Assembly (NCBI RefSeq): GCF_910594005.1 | Contig: NC_057828.1 | Coordinates: 4,104,235-4,168,234 of the forward strand | Direction of reading: 5' to 3' | Length of the DNA stretch: 64,000 nucleotides | Source: Cervus elaphus | Lineage: Eukaryota > Chordata > Mammalia > Artiodactyla > Cervidae | Shown here: positions 25,162-37,864 of the stretch, in pieces | Layout: each line of letters begins with the position of its first letter | Position numbering within the stretch: position 1 is the first letter of the stretch | Made by a program: the position numbers and the translations under genes | The notes under the pieces: model-generated | Databases searched by the model: none | What the model was told of the DNA's origin: nothing | What the model saw: the letters and a program-made list of their open reading frames with translations, nothing else

Positions 25162-28100
25162 TGTCAAAAATATGAGGAGCATGAAACGGTGTGAAAAAAG
25201 TGAAGAGCATGAAAAGGTGTCAAAAATATGAGGAGCATGAAAAGGTCTGAAAAACATGAAGAACATTAAAAGGTGTCAAAAATATGAAGAGCATGAAAAG
25301 GTGTGAAAAATATGAGGAGCATGAAAAGGTGTGAAAAATATGAAGAACATGAAATGGTGTGAAAAATATCAAGAGCATGAAACGATCTGAAAAATATGAG
25401 GAGCAGGAAACTCTCTGAAAAATATGAGGGGCATGAAAAACTGTCAAAAATATGTGGAGCATGAAATGGTGTGAAAAAACTGAAGAGCATGAAAAGGTGT
25501 GAAAAATATGATGAGCATGAAACGGTGGGAAATATATGAAGAGCATGAAAAGGTGTGAAAAACACGAAGAGCATGAAAAGGTGTGAAAAATATCAAGAGC
25601 ATGAAACGGCCTGAAAAATTCGAAGAGCAGGAAAAGGTGTGAAAAACACGAAGAGCATGAAAAGGTTTGAAAAATACGAAGAGCATGAAAAGGTCTGCAA
25701 AATACGAGAAGCATGAAAAGGTCTGAAATATACCAGGAGCATGAAAAGGTGTGAAAAATATGAGGAGCATGAAAAGGTGTGAAAAATACGAGGAGCATGA
25801 AATGGTCTGAAAAAACGAGGAGCATGAAAAGGTGTGAAAATTCCGAGCTGCATGAAAAGGTCTGAAAAATACGAGGAGCAAAAAAGGGTGAAAAATACGA
25901 AGAGCATGAAACGTCTGATAAATAAATGGAGCATGAAAACGTCTGAAAAATACGAGGAGCATGAAAAGGTCTAAAAAATACGAGGAGCATGACAAGGTCT
26001 GAAAAATATGAGGAGCATGAAATTGTCTGAAAAGTACGAGGAGCATGACAAGGTCTGAAAAATATGAAGAGCATGAAAAGGTGTCAAAAATTTAAGGAGC
26101 ATGAAAAGGTGTGAAAAATACGAAGAGCAGGAAAAGGTGTGAAAAATACGAAGAGCAGGAAAAGGTGTGAAAATTATCAAAAGCAGGAAAAGGTCTGAAA
26201 AATATGAAGAGCATGATAAGGTGTCAAATATGAGGAGCATTAAAAGGTGTCGAAAATATGAGAAGCATGTAAAGGTGTGAAAAATATGAGGAGCATGAAA
26301 CTGTATGAAAAATTAGAGGAGGATGAAACGGTGTGAAAAATATGAAGAGCATGAAAAGGTGTAAAAAATATGAAGAGCATGAAATGTGTGAAAAACACGA
26401 AGGGCATGGAAAGCTGTGAAAAATATCAAGAGCATGAAAAGGTCTGAAAAATATGAAGAGCATGAAAAGGTGTCAAAAATATGAAGAGCATGAAAGGGTG
26501 TGAAAAATACGAAGAGCCTGAAAAGCTGTGAAAAACACGAAGAGCATGAAAAGGTGTGAAAAATACGAAGAGCTTGAAAAGGTGTGACAAATACGAAGAG
26601 CATGTAAAGTTGTGAAAAATACGCGGAGCATGAAAACGTCTGAAAAATACGAGGAGCATGAAGACGTCTGAAAAATACGACGAGCATGAAAAGGTCTGAA
26701 AAATATGTAGAGCATGAAAAAGTGTCAAAAATATGGGGAGCATGAAAAGGTGTCAAAAATATGAAGAGCATGAAACGGTGTCAAAAATATGAGTAGCATG
26801 TAAAGGTTGAAAAATAAGAGGAGCATGAATTTGTATAAAAAATATGTGGAGCATGAAACGGTGTGAAAAATATAAAGTGCATGAAAAGGTGTTAAAAACA
26901 CGAAGGGCATGAAAAGGTCTGAAAAATATGAGGAGCATGAAAATGTCTGAAAATACGAGGAGTATGAAAAGGTCTGAAAATTATGAGGAGCATGAAAAGG
27001 ACTGAAAAATACGAGGAGCATGAAAAGGTCTGAAAAACACAAAGAGTATGAAATGGTCTAAGAAACACGAGGAGCATGAAAAGGTCTGAAAAATACGAGA
27101 GCATAAAAAGGTCTGAAAAATATGAGGAGGATGAGAAGGTCTGAAAAATACGAGGAGCATGAAAAGCTGACAAAAATATGAAGAGCATGAAAAGGTGTCA
27201 AAATATGAGAAGCAGGTAAAGGTGTGAAAAATAAGAGGAGCATGAATCTGTATGAAAAATATGAGGAACTTGAAACGGTGTGAAAAATATGAAAAGAATG
27301 AAATGGTCTGAAAAATATGAGGAGCATGAAACCGTCTGAAATATTTGAGGAGCATAAAAGCTGTCAAAAATATGAGGAGCATTAAATGGTGTGAAAAAAA
27401 TGAAGAGCATGAAAAGGTGTGGAAAATATGAAGAGCATGAAAAGGTGTGAAAAACACGAAGAGCATGAAAAGTTCTGAAAAATATGAAGAACATGAAAAG
27501 GTGTGAAAAATACGAGGAGCATGAAAAAGTGTGAAAAATACGAGGAGCATGAAAAGGTGTGAAAAATACGAGGAGCATGAAAAGGACTGAAAAACAGGAG
27601 GAGCATGAAAACGTCTGAAAAATAGGAGGAGCATGAAAAGATCTGAAAAATAGGAGGAGCATGAAAAGGCCTGGAAAATAGGAGGAGCATGAAAAGCTCT
27701 GAAAAATGGGAGGAGAATGAAAAGGTCTGAAAAATAGGAGGAGCATGGAAAGGTCTGAAAAATAGGAGGAGCATGAAAAGGTGTGAAAAATATGAGGAGC
27801 ATGAAAAGGTCTGAAAAATATGAAGAGCATGAAAAAATGTCAAAAATATGAGGAGCATGAAATGGTCTGAAAAATATTTAGAGCATGAAAAGGTGTCAAA
27901 AATATGAGGAGCATGAAAAGTTGTGAGAAATATGAAGAGAATGAAAAGGTTTCAAAAATATGAGGAGCATGTAAAGGTGTGAAATATATGAGGAGCATGA
28001 AATGGTCTGAAATATATGAGGAGCATGAAACGGTCTGAAAAATATGAGTAGAATGAAAAGGTGTCCAAAATATGAGGAGCATGAAAAGGTGCCAAAAATA

Positions 28101-31100
28101 TGAAGAGCGTGAAAAGGGGTCAAAAATATGAATAGAATGTAAAGGTGTGAAAAATAAGAGGAGCATGAATCAGTATGAAAAATATGAGGAGCATGAAACG
28201 GTGTGAAAAATATGAACAGCATGAATAGGTGTGAAAAATATGAGGATCATGTAAAGGCATGAAAAATATGAGGAGCATGAAACGGTCTGAAAAATATGAG
28301 GAGCATGAAAAACTGTCAAAAATATGAGGAGCATGAAACTGTTAGAAAAATATGAAGAGAATGAAAAGGTGTGAAAAATACGAGGAGCATGAAAAGGTCT
28401 GAAAAATATGAGGAGCATGAAAAGTTGTGAAACATTCGACGAGCACGAAGAGGACTGAAAAATACAAGGAGCATGAAAAGGTCTGAAAAATACGAGGAAC
28501 ATGAAAAGGTCTGAAAAATATGAAGAGCATGAAAAGGTGTCAAAAATATGAGGAGCATCAAAAGGTGTCAAAAATATTAAGAGCATGAAAAGGTCTCAAA
28601 ATTATGAGGAGCATGTAAAGGTGTGAAAAATATAAGGAGCATGAAACTTTGTGGAAAATATGAGGAGCATGAAACGGTGTGAAAAATATGAAGAGCATGA
28701 ATGGTATAAAAAATATGAGGAGCATGAAAAGTTGTGAAAAATACGAGAGCATGAAAGGCTGTGAAAAACAAGAAGAGCATGAAAAGCTGAGAAAAATATC
28801 AAGAGCATGAAAGGTCTGAAAAATATGAAGAGCATGAAAAGGTGTGAACAATACGAAGGGCTAGAAAAGGTGTGAAAAATACGAAGAGCCTGAAAAGGTG
28901 TGAAAAACCAGAAGAGCATCAAAAGGTGTGAAAAAAACGGAGAGCTTGAAAAGGTGTGACAAATACGAAGAGCATGTAAAATTGTGAAAAATACGAGTAG
29001 CATGAAAACTCTGAAAAATACGAGGAGCATGAAAATGTCTGAAAAATATGAGGAGCATGAAAAGCTCTCAAAAATACGAGGAGCATGAAAAGGTCTGAAA
29101 AATACAAGGAGCATGAAAAGGTCTGAGAAATATGAAGAGTCTGAAAAGGTGTCAAAAATATGAGGAGCAACAAAAGGTGTGAAAAATACGAAGAGCATGT
29201 AAAGGTTTGAAAAATATGATGAGCATGAAAAGTTCTGAAAAATACGAGGAGCATGAAAAGGTGTGAAAAATATGAAGAGCATGAAAAGGTGTGAAAAATA
29301 CGAAGAGCCTGAAAACGTGTGAAAAACACAAAGAGCACGAAAAATTGTGAAATATACGAGGAGCATGAAAAGGTGTGAAAAATATGAGGAGCATTAAAAG
29401 GTGTGAAAAATATGAGGAGCATGAAACGGTCTCAGAAATATGAGGAGCATGAAACGATCTGAAAAATATGAGGAGCATGAAAAGCTGCCAAAAATATGAG
29501 GATCGTGAAACGGTGTGAGAAATACGAAGAGCATGAAAAGTTGAGAAAAATATCAAGAGCATGAAAAGGTCTGAAAAATAAGAAGAGTATGGAAAGGTGT
29601 GAAAATACGAACATCATGAAAAGGTGTGAAAAACACGAAGAGCATGAAAAGTTGTGAAAAATACGAGGTGCATGAAAAGGTCTGAAAAATAAGAAGAGCA
29701 TGAAAAGCTGTCAAAAGTATGAGGAGCATCAAAAGGTGTGAAAAATATGAAGAGCATGAAAAGGTGTCAAATATATGTGGAGCATGTAAAGGTGTGAAAA
29801 ATATGAGGAGCATGAAACGGTCCAAAAAATATGAGGAGGATGAAAACTGTGAAAAATACAAAGAGCATGAAAAGGTGTGAAAAATATAAGGAGCATCAAA
29901 AGGTGTGAAAAATGTGAGGAGCATGAAACTGTATGAAAAATATGAGGAGCATGAAACGGTGTGAAAAATATGAAGAGCATGAAAAAGTCTCAAAAAAAAG
30001 AGGAGCATGAAAAGGGCTCAAATATATGAGGAGCATGAAAATGTCTGAAAAATACGAGGAGCATGAAAAGGTCTGAAAAAAACGACGGGCAGGAAAAGGT
30101 CTCAAAAATACGAGGAGCATGAAAAGGTCTGAAAAAAACGAGCGGCAGGAAAAGGTCTAAAAAATACGAGGAGCATAAAAAGATCTGAAAAATATGTAGA
30201 GCATGAAAAGGTGTCCAAAATATGACGAGCATGAAAAGCTGTCAAAAATATGAAGAGCATGAAAAGCTGTCAAATATATGAGGAGCATGAAACTGTCTGG
30301 AAAATATGAGGAGCATGAAATGGTGTGAAAAATATGAAGAGCGTGAAATGGTGTGAAAAATATGAGAAGCTTGAAACGGTATGAAAAATACAAGGAACAT
30401 GAAAAGGTTTGAAAATCACGAGGAGCATGAAAAGCTGTGAAAAATATGAGGAGCATGAAAAGGTGTGAAAAATGCGAGGAGCATGAAAAGGTGTGAAAAT
30501 TACAAGGAGCATGAGAAGGCCTGAAAAACAGGAGGAGCATGAAAATGTCTAAAAATAGGAAGAGCATGAAAAGGTCTGAAAAATAGGAGGAGCATGAAAA
30601 GGCCTGGAAAATAGGAGGAGCATGAAAAGCTCTGAAAAATACGAGGAGCATGAAAAGGTCTGAAAAACAAGAGGAGCATGAAAATGTCTGAAAAATACGA
30701 AGAGCATGGAAAGGTCTGAAAAATAGGAGGAGCATGAAAAGGTGTGAAAAATAGGAGGAACACAAAAAGTTGTGAAAAATATGAAGAGCATGAAAAGGTG
30801 TGAAAAATCCGAGAAGCATGAAAAGGTGTGAAATATACGAGGAGCATGAAAAAGTGTGAAAAATACGAGGAGCATGAAAAGGTGTGAAAAATACGAGGAA
30901 CATGAAAATGTCTGAAAAATACAAGGAGCTTGAAAACGTCTGAAAAATATGAAGAGTCTGAAAAGGTGTCAAAAATATGAGGAGCATGAAGAGGTGTCAA
31001 AAATATGAGTAGCATGTAAAGGTGTCAAAAATATGAGTAGCATGTAAAGGTGTGAAAAATAAGAGGAGCATGAATGTGTATGAAAAAATATGAGGAGCAT

Positions 31101-32599
31101 GAAAAGGTGTGAAAAATATGAAGAGCATGAAAAGGTGTGAAAAATATGAGGAGCATTAAAAGGTGTGAAAAATATGAGGAGCATGAAACGGTCTCAAAAT
31201 ATGAGGAGCATGAAACGGTCTGAAAAATATGAGGAGCATGAAGAGCTGCCAAAAATATGAGGAGCGTGAAACGGTGTGAAAAATAGAAATAGCATGAAAA
31301 GCTGAGAAAAATATCAAGAGAATGAAAAGGTCTGAAAAATAAGAAGACCATGAAAAGGTGTGAAAAATACGAATTCATGAAAAGGTGTGAAAAACACGAA
31401 GAGCATGAAAAGTTGTGAAAAATACGAGGAGCATGAAAAGGTCTGAAAAATATGAAGAGCATGAAAAGCTATCAAAAGTATGAGGAGCATCAAAAGATAT
31501 GAAAAATATGAAGAGCATGAAAACGTGTCAAATATATGTGGAGCATGTAAAGGTGTGAAAAATATGAGGAGCATGAAAACTGTGAAAAATACGAAGAGCA
31601 TGAAGAGGTGTGAAAAATATAAGGAGTATCAAAAGGTGTGAAAAATATGAGCAGCATGAAACTGTATGAAAAATATGAGGAGCATGAAACGGTGTGAAAA
31701 ATTTGAAGAACATGAAAAAGTCTCAAAAATTCGAGGAGCATGAAAAGCTTTCAAAAATACAAGGAGCATGAAAAGGTCTCAAAAATACTAGGAGCATGAA
31801 AAGGTATGAAAAATATGTAGAGCATGAAAAGGTGTCAAAAATATGAGCAGCACGAAAAGGTATGAAAAATATGAAGAGCATGAAAAGGTGTCAAAAACAT
31901 GAGGATCATGTAACGGTGTGAAAAATATGAGGAGCATGAATCTGTATGAAAAATATGAGGAGCATGAAAAGGTCTGAAAAATACGAGGAGCATGAAAAGT
32001 CTGAAAAATATGTAGAGCATGAAAAGGTGTCAAAAATATGAGCAGCATGAAAAGGTATGAAAAATATGAAGAGCAAGAAAAGGTGTCAAAAACATGAGGA
32101 TCATGTAACGGTGTGAAAAACATGAGGAGCATGAATCTGTTTGAAAAATATGAGGAGCATGAAACGGTGTGAAAAATATGAGGAGTTGAAAAGTGTGAAA
32201 TATATGAGGAGCATGAAAAGCTGAGAAAAATAAGAGGAGCATGAAACGGTCTGAAAAAATATGAGGAGCATGAAACGGTCTGACATACATGAGGAGCAAG
32301 AAACGGTCTGAAAAATATGAGGAGCATGAAAAGGTGTCAAAAATATGAGCAGCATGAAACAGTGTGAAAAATATGAAGATCATGAAAAGGTGTGAAAAAT
32401 ACGAAGAGCATGAAAAGGTGTGAAAAACACGAAGCCCATGAAAAGGTGTGAAAAATAGGAAGAGCATGAAAAGGTGTGAAAAATACAAGGAGCATGAAAA
32501 GGTCTGAAAAATACGAGGAGCATGAAAAGGTCTGAAAAATATGAAGAGCATGAAAATGAGTCAAAAATATGAGGAGCATGTAAAGGTGTGAAAAATATG

Positions 32600-32622
32600 A
32601 GTATAATGAAACTGAATCAAAC
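32600..32622. other. Junction between the 28-bp array and the satellite I-like array
   Basis: The last recognisable 28-bp unit decays through GAGTATAATGAAACTGAATC. The first satellite bases, CAAACACGTGTTTGTTCAGC, start at about 32,617 and match the interior of later monomers (for example near 41,370 and 46,146). The change takes about ten bases, with no transposon, target-site duplication or unique spacer between the arrays. The satellite therefore enters mid-monomer, not at a natural boundary. Confidence 0.85.
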
Positions 32623-35600
32623 ACGTGTTTGTTCAGCGAGGTCAGGACTAGTGCCTAGTTGCGAGGGACAACTCAGGATTCTCCTCGAGGCTTTGCAGGG
32701 CAATTGGGACGCCTCTCCAGCTGAGGCGGGAGACCACGGGTCCCTTTCCTTGTGCCACAGGAATCCTGGGACTCCTGTCAAGTTTCACGAGGAGTCAGGC
32801 ATCGTCTCCTTTGGAGGCACTGATCTCCACGTAACTCTGGAGTTTTCAAAGGATGTGAGTCCTCAGGTCGCGATGAGGTGGGGAACTAGGTCTTTCTCTG
32901 TGGTCTCCACAGGGGATTCAGACATCCTTTCCTCTTGGGAAACGCAAGACGAGCCTGCATTCAAGTCACTGCAGGGATATCCGGCCTTGTTTCGAGTCAG
33001 GGCATCACGTTGTCCATTCCACTTGAGGCTGCAAACTCAGGGTCCCTCTCACATACCTAGAGCTGAGAGAAGCCTCCTCTTGAGGTGCTTGTGGGAAGGT
33101 GGTATTCCTCTGGAGTCGAAAACAGGGACTAACCTCTCATCTCGAGTTGATTTTTGGTCCACGGAGCTCTTTCGTGTTGCTACAGTGACCTCAGGATCCC
33201 TCTAGCCTTGAAACAGTGTTGTTGGGGTTTCTCTGGAGTGCCATCAAGGAAATCAAGGCTCCTTTCATGTGTGATGTTCAACAGGGAATTGCTCTGCACG
33301 CAGGGCAGGAGAATCGGGCCTCATCTCACGGCCAGGGGGAAGTCTCCTGGTTTTTCTCGAGTTGCGGCGGGAACCTGGGGTATATTCTCGAGTTACGACG
33401 GGGATGGCCCTTCCACACACGTGTTTGTTCAACGACGTCAGGACTCCTGCCTAGTTGCGAGTGACAACTCGGGATTCTCCTCGAGGCTTGGCAGAGCAAT
33501 TGGGACGCCTCTCCAGCTGAGGCGGGAGACCAAGTGTCCCTTTCCACGTGCCGCAGGAATCCTGGGACTCCTATCAAGTTTAACGAGGAGTCAGGCATCG
33601 TCTCCTTTGGAGGCACTGATCTCCGCGTACCTCTGGACTTTTCAAATGATGTGAGGCCTCCAGTCGCGAAGAGGTGGGGAAGTATGTCTTTCTCTGTGGT
33701 CTCCACAGGGGATTCAGACATCCTTTCGTCTCGGGAGATGCAAAATTAGCCTGCATTCAAGTCACTGCAGGGATATCCGGCCTTATATCGAGTCAGGGCA
33801 TCGCGGTGTCCATTCCACTTGAGGCCGCAAAATCAGGGTCACTCTCACATACCTAGAGCTGAGAGAAGCCTTCGCTTGAGGTGCTTGTGGTAAGGTGGTA
33901 TTCCTCTGGAGTCGAAGCCAGGGACTCACCTGCCATCTCGTGTTGACTTTTGGTCCACAGAGCTCTTTCGTGTTGCTACAGTGACCTCAGGATACCTCTA
34001 GCCTTGAAACAGTGTTCTTGGGTATTCTCTGGAGTGCGATCAAGGAAATCAAGGCTCCTTTACTGTGTGATGTGCAACACGGAATTGCTCTGCACGCATG
34101 CAGGGGAATCGGGCCTCATCTCGCGGCGAGGGGGAACTCTCATGGTTTTTCTCGAGTTGCGGCGGGAACCTGGGGTATATTCTCGAGTTACGACAAAGAT
34201 GCCCCTTCCACACACGTGTTTGTTCAGCGACGTCAGGACTCCTGCCTAGTTGCGAGGGACAACTCGGGATTCTCCTCGAGGCTTGGCAGGGCAATTGGGA
34301 CGCCTCTCCAGCTAAGGCGGGAGACCAAGCGTCCCTTTGCATTTGTCACAGGAATCCTGGGACTCTTATCAAGTTTCACGAGGAGTCAGGCATCATCTCC
34401 TTTGGAGGCACTGATCTCCGCGTACCTCTGGGCTTTTCAAATGATGTGAGGCCTCCAGTCGCGAAGAGGGGGGGAACTATGTCTTTCCCTGTGGTCTCCA
34501 CAGGGGATTCAGACATCCTTTCGTCTCGGGAGATGCAAAATTAGCCTGCATTCAAGTCACTGCATGGATATCCGGCCTTATTTCGAGTCAGGGCATCCCC
34601 CTGTCCATTCCACTTGAGGTCGCAAACTCAGGGTCCATCTCACATACCTAAAGCATAGAGAAGCCTCTTCTTGAGGTGCTTGTGGTAAGGTGGTATTTCT
34701 CTGGAGTCGAAACCAGGGACTATCCCCTCATCTCGAGTTGATTTTTGGTCCACGGAGCTCTTTCGTGTTGCTACAGTGACCTTAGGATCCCTCTATCCTT
34801 GAAACAGTGTTTTTGGGGTTTCTCTGGAGTGCCATCAAGGAAATTAAGACTCCTTTCACGTGTGATGTGCAACTCGGAATTGCTCTGCATGCAGTGCAGG
34901 GGAATCGGGCCTCATCTCGCAGCGAGGGGGAAGTCTCCTGGTTTCTCTCGAGTTGCGGCGGGAACCAGGGGTATATTTTCGAGTTACGACGGGGATGGCC
35001 CTTCCACACACGAGTTTTTTCATCAACGTCAGGACTCCTGCCTAGTTGCGAGGGACAACTCGGGATTCTCCTCGAGGCTTGGCAGGGCAATTGGGACGCC
35101 TCTCCAGCTGAGTCGGGAGACCAAGTGTCCCTTTCCACGTGCCACAGGAATCCTGGGACTCCTATCAAGTTTCACGAGGAGTCAGGCATCGTCTCCTTTG
35201 GAGGCACTGATCTCCGCGTACCTCTGGAGTTTTCACAGGATGTGAGGCCTCCGGTCGCGATGAGGTGGGGAACTAGGTTTTTCTCTGTGGTCTCCACAGG
35301 GGATTCAGACATCCTTTCGTCTTGGAAGATGCAAGACGAGCCTGCATTCAAGTCACTGCAGGGATATCCAGCCTTATTTCGAGTCAGGGCATCGTGGTGT
35401 CCATTCCACTTGAGGCCGCAAACTCAGGGTCCCTCTCACATACCTAGAGCTGAGAGAAGCCTCCTCTTGAGGTGCTTGTGGTAAGGTGGTATTCCTCTGG
35501 AATCGAAGCCAGGGACTAACCTCTCATCTCGAGTTGATTTTTGGTCCATGGAGTTCTTTCGTGTTGCTACAGTGACCTCAGGATCCCTCTAGCCTTGAAA

Positions 35601-37864
35601 CAGTGTTCTTTGGGTTTCTCTGGAGTGCCATCAAGGAAATCAAGGCTCCTTTCATGTGTGATGTGCAACACGGAATTGCTCTGCACGCAGTGCAGGGGAA
35701 TCAGGCCTCATCTCGCGGCGAGGGGGAAGTCTCATGGTTTTTCTCGAGTTGCGATGGGAACCTGGGGTATATTCTCCAGTTACGACGGGGATGGCCCTTC
35801 CACACACGTGTTTGTTCAGCAACGTCAGGACTCCTGCCTAGTTGCGAGGGACAACGCGGGATTCTCCTCGATTCTTGGCAGGGCAATTGGGACGCCTCTC
35901 CGGCTAAGGCAGGAGACCAAGGGTCCCTCTCCACGTGCCACAGCAATCAGGGACTCCTATCAAGTTTCACGTGGAGTCAGGCATCGTCTCCTTTGGAGGC
36001 ACCGATCTCCGTGTCCGTCTGGAGTTTTCAAAGGATGTGAGGCCTCCGGTCGTGATGAGGTGGGGAACTAGGTCTTTCTCTGTGGTCTCCACAGGGGATT
36101 CAGACACCCTTTCGTCTTGGGAGATGCAAGACGAGCCTGCATTCAAGTCACTGGAGGGATATCCGGCCTTATTTCGAGTCAGGGCATCGCGGTGTCCATT
36201 CCACTTGAGGCCGCAAACTCAGGGTCCCTCTCACATACCTAGAGCTGAGAGAAGCCTCCTCTTGAGGTGCTTGTGGTAAGGTGGTATTCCTCTGGAGTCG
36301 AAGCCAGGGACTAACCTCTCATCTCGAGTTGATTTTTGGTCCACGGAGCTCTTTCGTGTTGCTACAGTGACCTCAGGATCCCTCTAGCCTTGAAACAGTG
36401 TTCTTGGAGTTTCTCTGGAGTGCCATCAAGGAAATCAAGGCTCCTTTCCTGTGTGATGTGCAACACGGAATTGCTCTGCACGCAGTTCAGGGGAATCGGG
36501 CCTCATCTCGCGGCGAGGGGGAAGTCTCATAGTTTTTCTCGAGTTGCGGCGGGAACCTGGGGTATATTCTCGAGTTACGACGCGGATGGCCCTTCCACAC
36601 ACGTGTTTGTTCAGCGTCGTCAGGACTCCTGCATAGTTCCGAGGGACAACTCGGGATTCTCCTGGAGGCTTGGCAGGGCAATTGGGACGCCTCTCTGGCT
36701 AAGGCAGGAGACCAAGAGTCCCTCTCCACGTGCCACAGGAATCCTGGGACTCCTATCAAGTTTCACGTGGATTCAGGCATCGTCTCCTTTCAAGGCACCG
36801 ATCTCCGTGTCCCTCTGGAGTTTTCAAAGGATGTGAGGCCTCCCGTCGCGATGAGGTGGGGAACTAGGTCTTTCGCTGTGGTCTCCACAGGGGATTCAAA
36901 CATCCTTTCTTCTTGGGAGATACAAGGCGAGCCTGCATTCAAGTCACTGCAGGGATATCCGGCCTTATTTCGAGTTAGGGCATCGCAGTGTCCATTCCAC
37001 TTGAGGCCGCAAACTCAGGGTCCCTCTCACATACCTAGAGCTGAGAGAAGCCTCCTCTTGAGGTGCTTGTGGTAAGGTGGTATTCCTCTGGAGTCGAAGC
37101 CATTGACTAACCTCTCATCTCGAGTTGACTTTTGGTCCACGGAGCACTTTCGTGTGGATACAGTGACCTCAGGATCCCTCCAGCCTTGAAACAGTGTTCT
37201 TGGGGTTTCTCTGGAGTGCGATCAAGGAAATCAAGGCTCCTTTCATGTGTGATGTGCAAAACGGAATTGCTCTGCACGCAGTGCTGGGGAATCGGGCCTC
37301 ATCTCACGGCGAGGGGGAAGTCTCTTGGTTTTTCTCGAGTTGCGGTGGGAATCTGGGGTATATTCTCGAGTTACGACGGGGATGGCCCTTCAAAACTCGT
37401 GCTTTTTCAGCGACGGCAGGACTCCTGCCTAGTTGCGAGGGACAAGTCGGGATTCTCCTCGAGGCTTGGCAGGGCAATTGGGACGCCTCTCCAGCTGAGG
37501 CGGGAGACCAAGGGTACCTTTCCACGTGCCACAGGAATCCTGGGACTCCTATCAAGCTTCACGAGGAGTCAGCCATCGTCTCCATTGGAGGCACTGATCT
37601 CCGCGTACCTCTGGAGTTTTCAAAGGATGTGAGGCCTCCGGTCGCGATGAGGTGGCCAACTAGGTCTTTCTCTGTGGTCTCCACAGGGGATTCAGACATC
37701 CTTTCGTCTTCGGAGATGCAAGACGAGCCTGCATTCAAGTCACTGCAGGGATATCCGGCCTTATTTCGAGTCAGGGCATCGTGGTGTCCATTCCACTTGA
37801 GGCCGCAAACTCAGGGTCCCTCTCACATACCTAGAGCTGAGAGAAGCCTCCTCTTGAGGTGCTT

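Larger units (their letters stand above)
1..32616. repeat. Long tandem array of a 28-bp A/G-rich satellite unit
   Basis: The whole stretch is a head-to-tail array of one unit. Its core is GAGCATGAAAAGGTGTG, followed by a run of five A, then TAYGARG; the period of 28 bp can be read directly by stepping along successive GAGCATG motifs. Common alternatives are TATGAAGAGC for TACGAGGAGC, GTCTG or GTGTC for GTGTG, and AAACGG for AAAAGG. The consensus is about 39% GC, with about 22 of 28 plus-strand bases purine. Within a unit, TGAAAA occurs twice, ten bases apart, which may be a trace of an older, shorter repeat. The array runs off the left edge, so its length is a minimum (over 1,100 units). No gene, transposon or unrelated spacer interrupts it. 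I do not recognise this unit as a named satellite. Long open frames on the complement are explained by composition and are not annotated as genes. Confidence 0.97.

Noticed and set aside
1..32616. Long reverse-strand reading frames as repeat-rich membrane or Phe/Ser-rich proteins
   Set aside because: The frames overlap in two or three phases at once, follow the 28-bp DNA period rather than any codon constraint, and have no domain, promoter or splice evidence.
1..32616. CRISPR array (28-bp repeats)
   Set aside because: The repeats are contiguous with no spacers, there are no cas genes, and the flanking sequence is mammalian satellite with a ruminant SINE.
35760..35800. CENP-B box in the satellite I-like monomers
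   Set aside because: The nearest match, around CTCGAGTTACGACGGGG, has a wrong first base and the CGGG core one base out of register with the required TTCGnnnnAnnCGGG spacing. No exact box was found by eye; a pattern search of the whole window would settle it.
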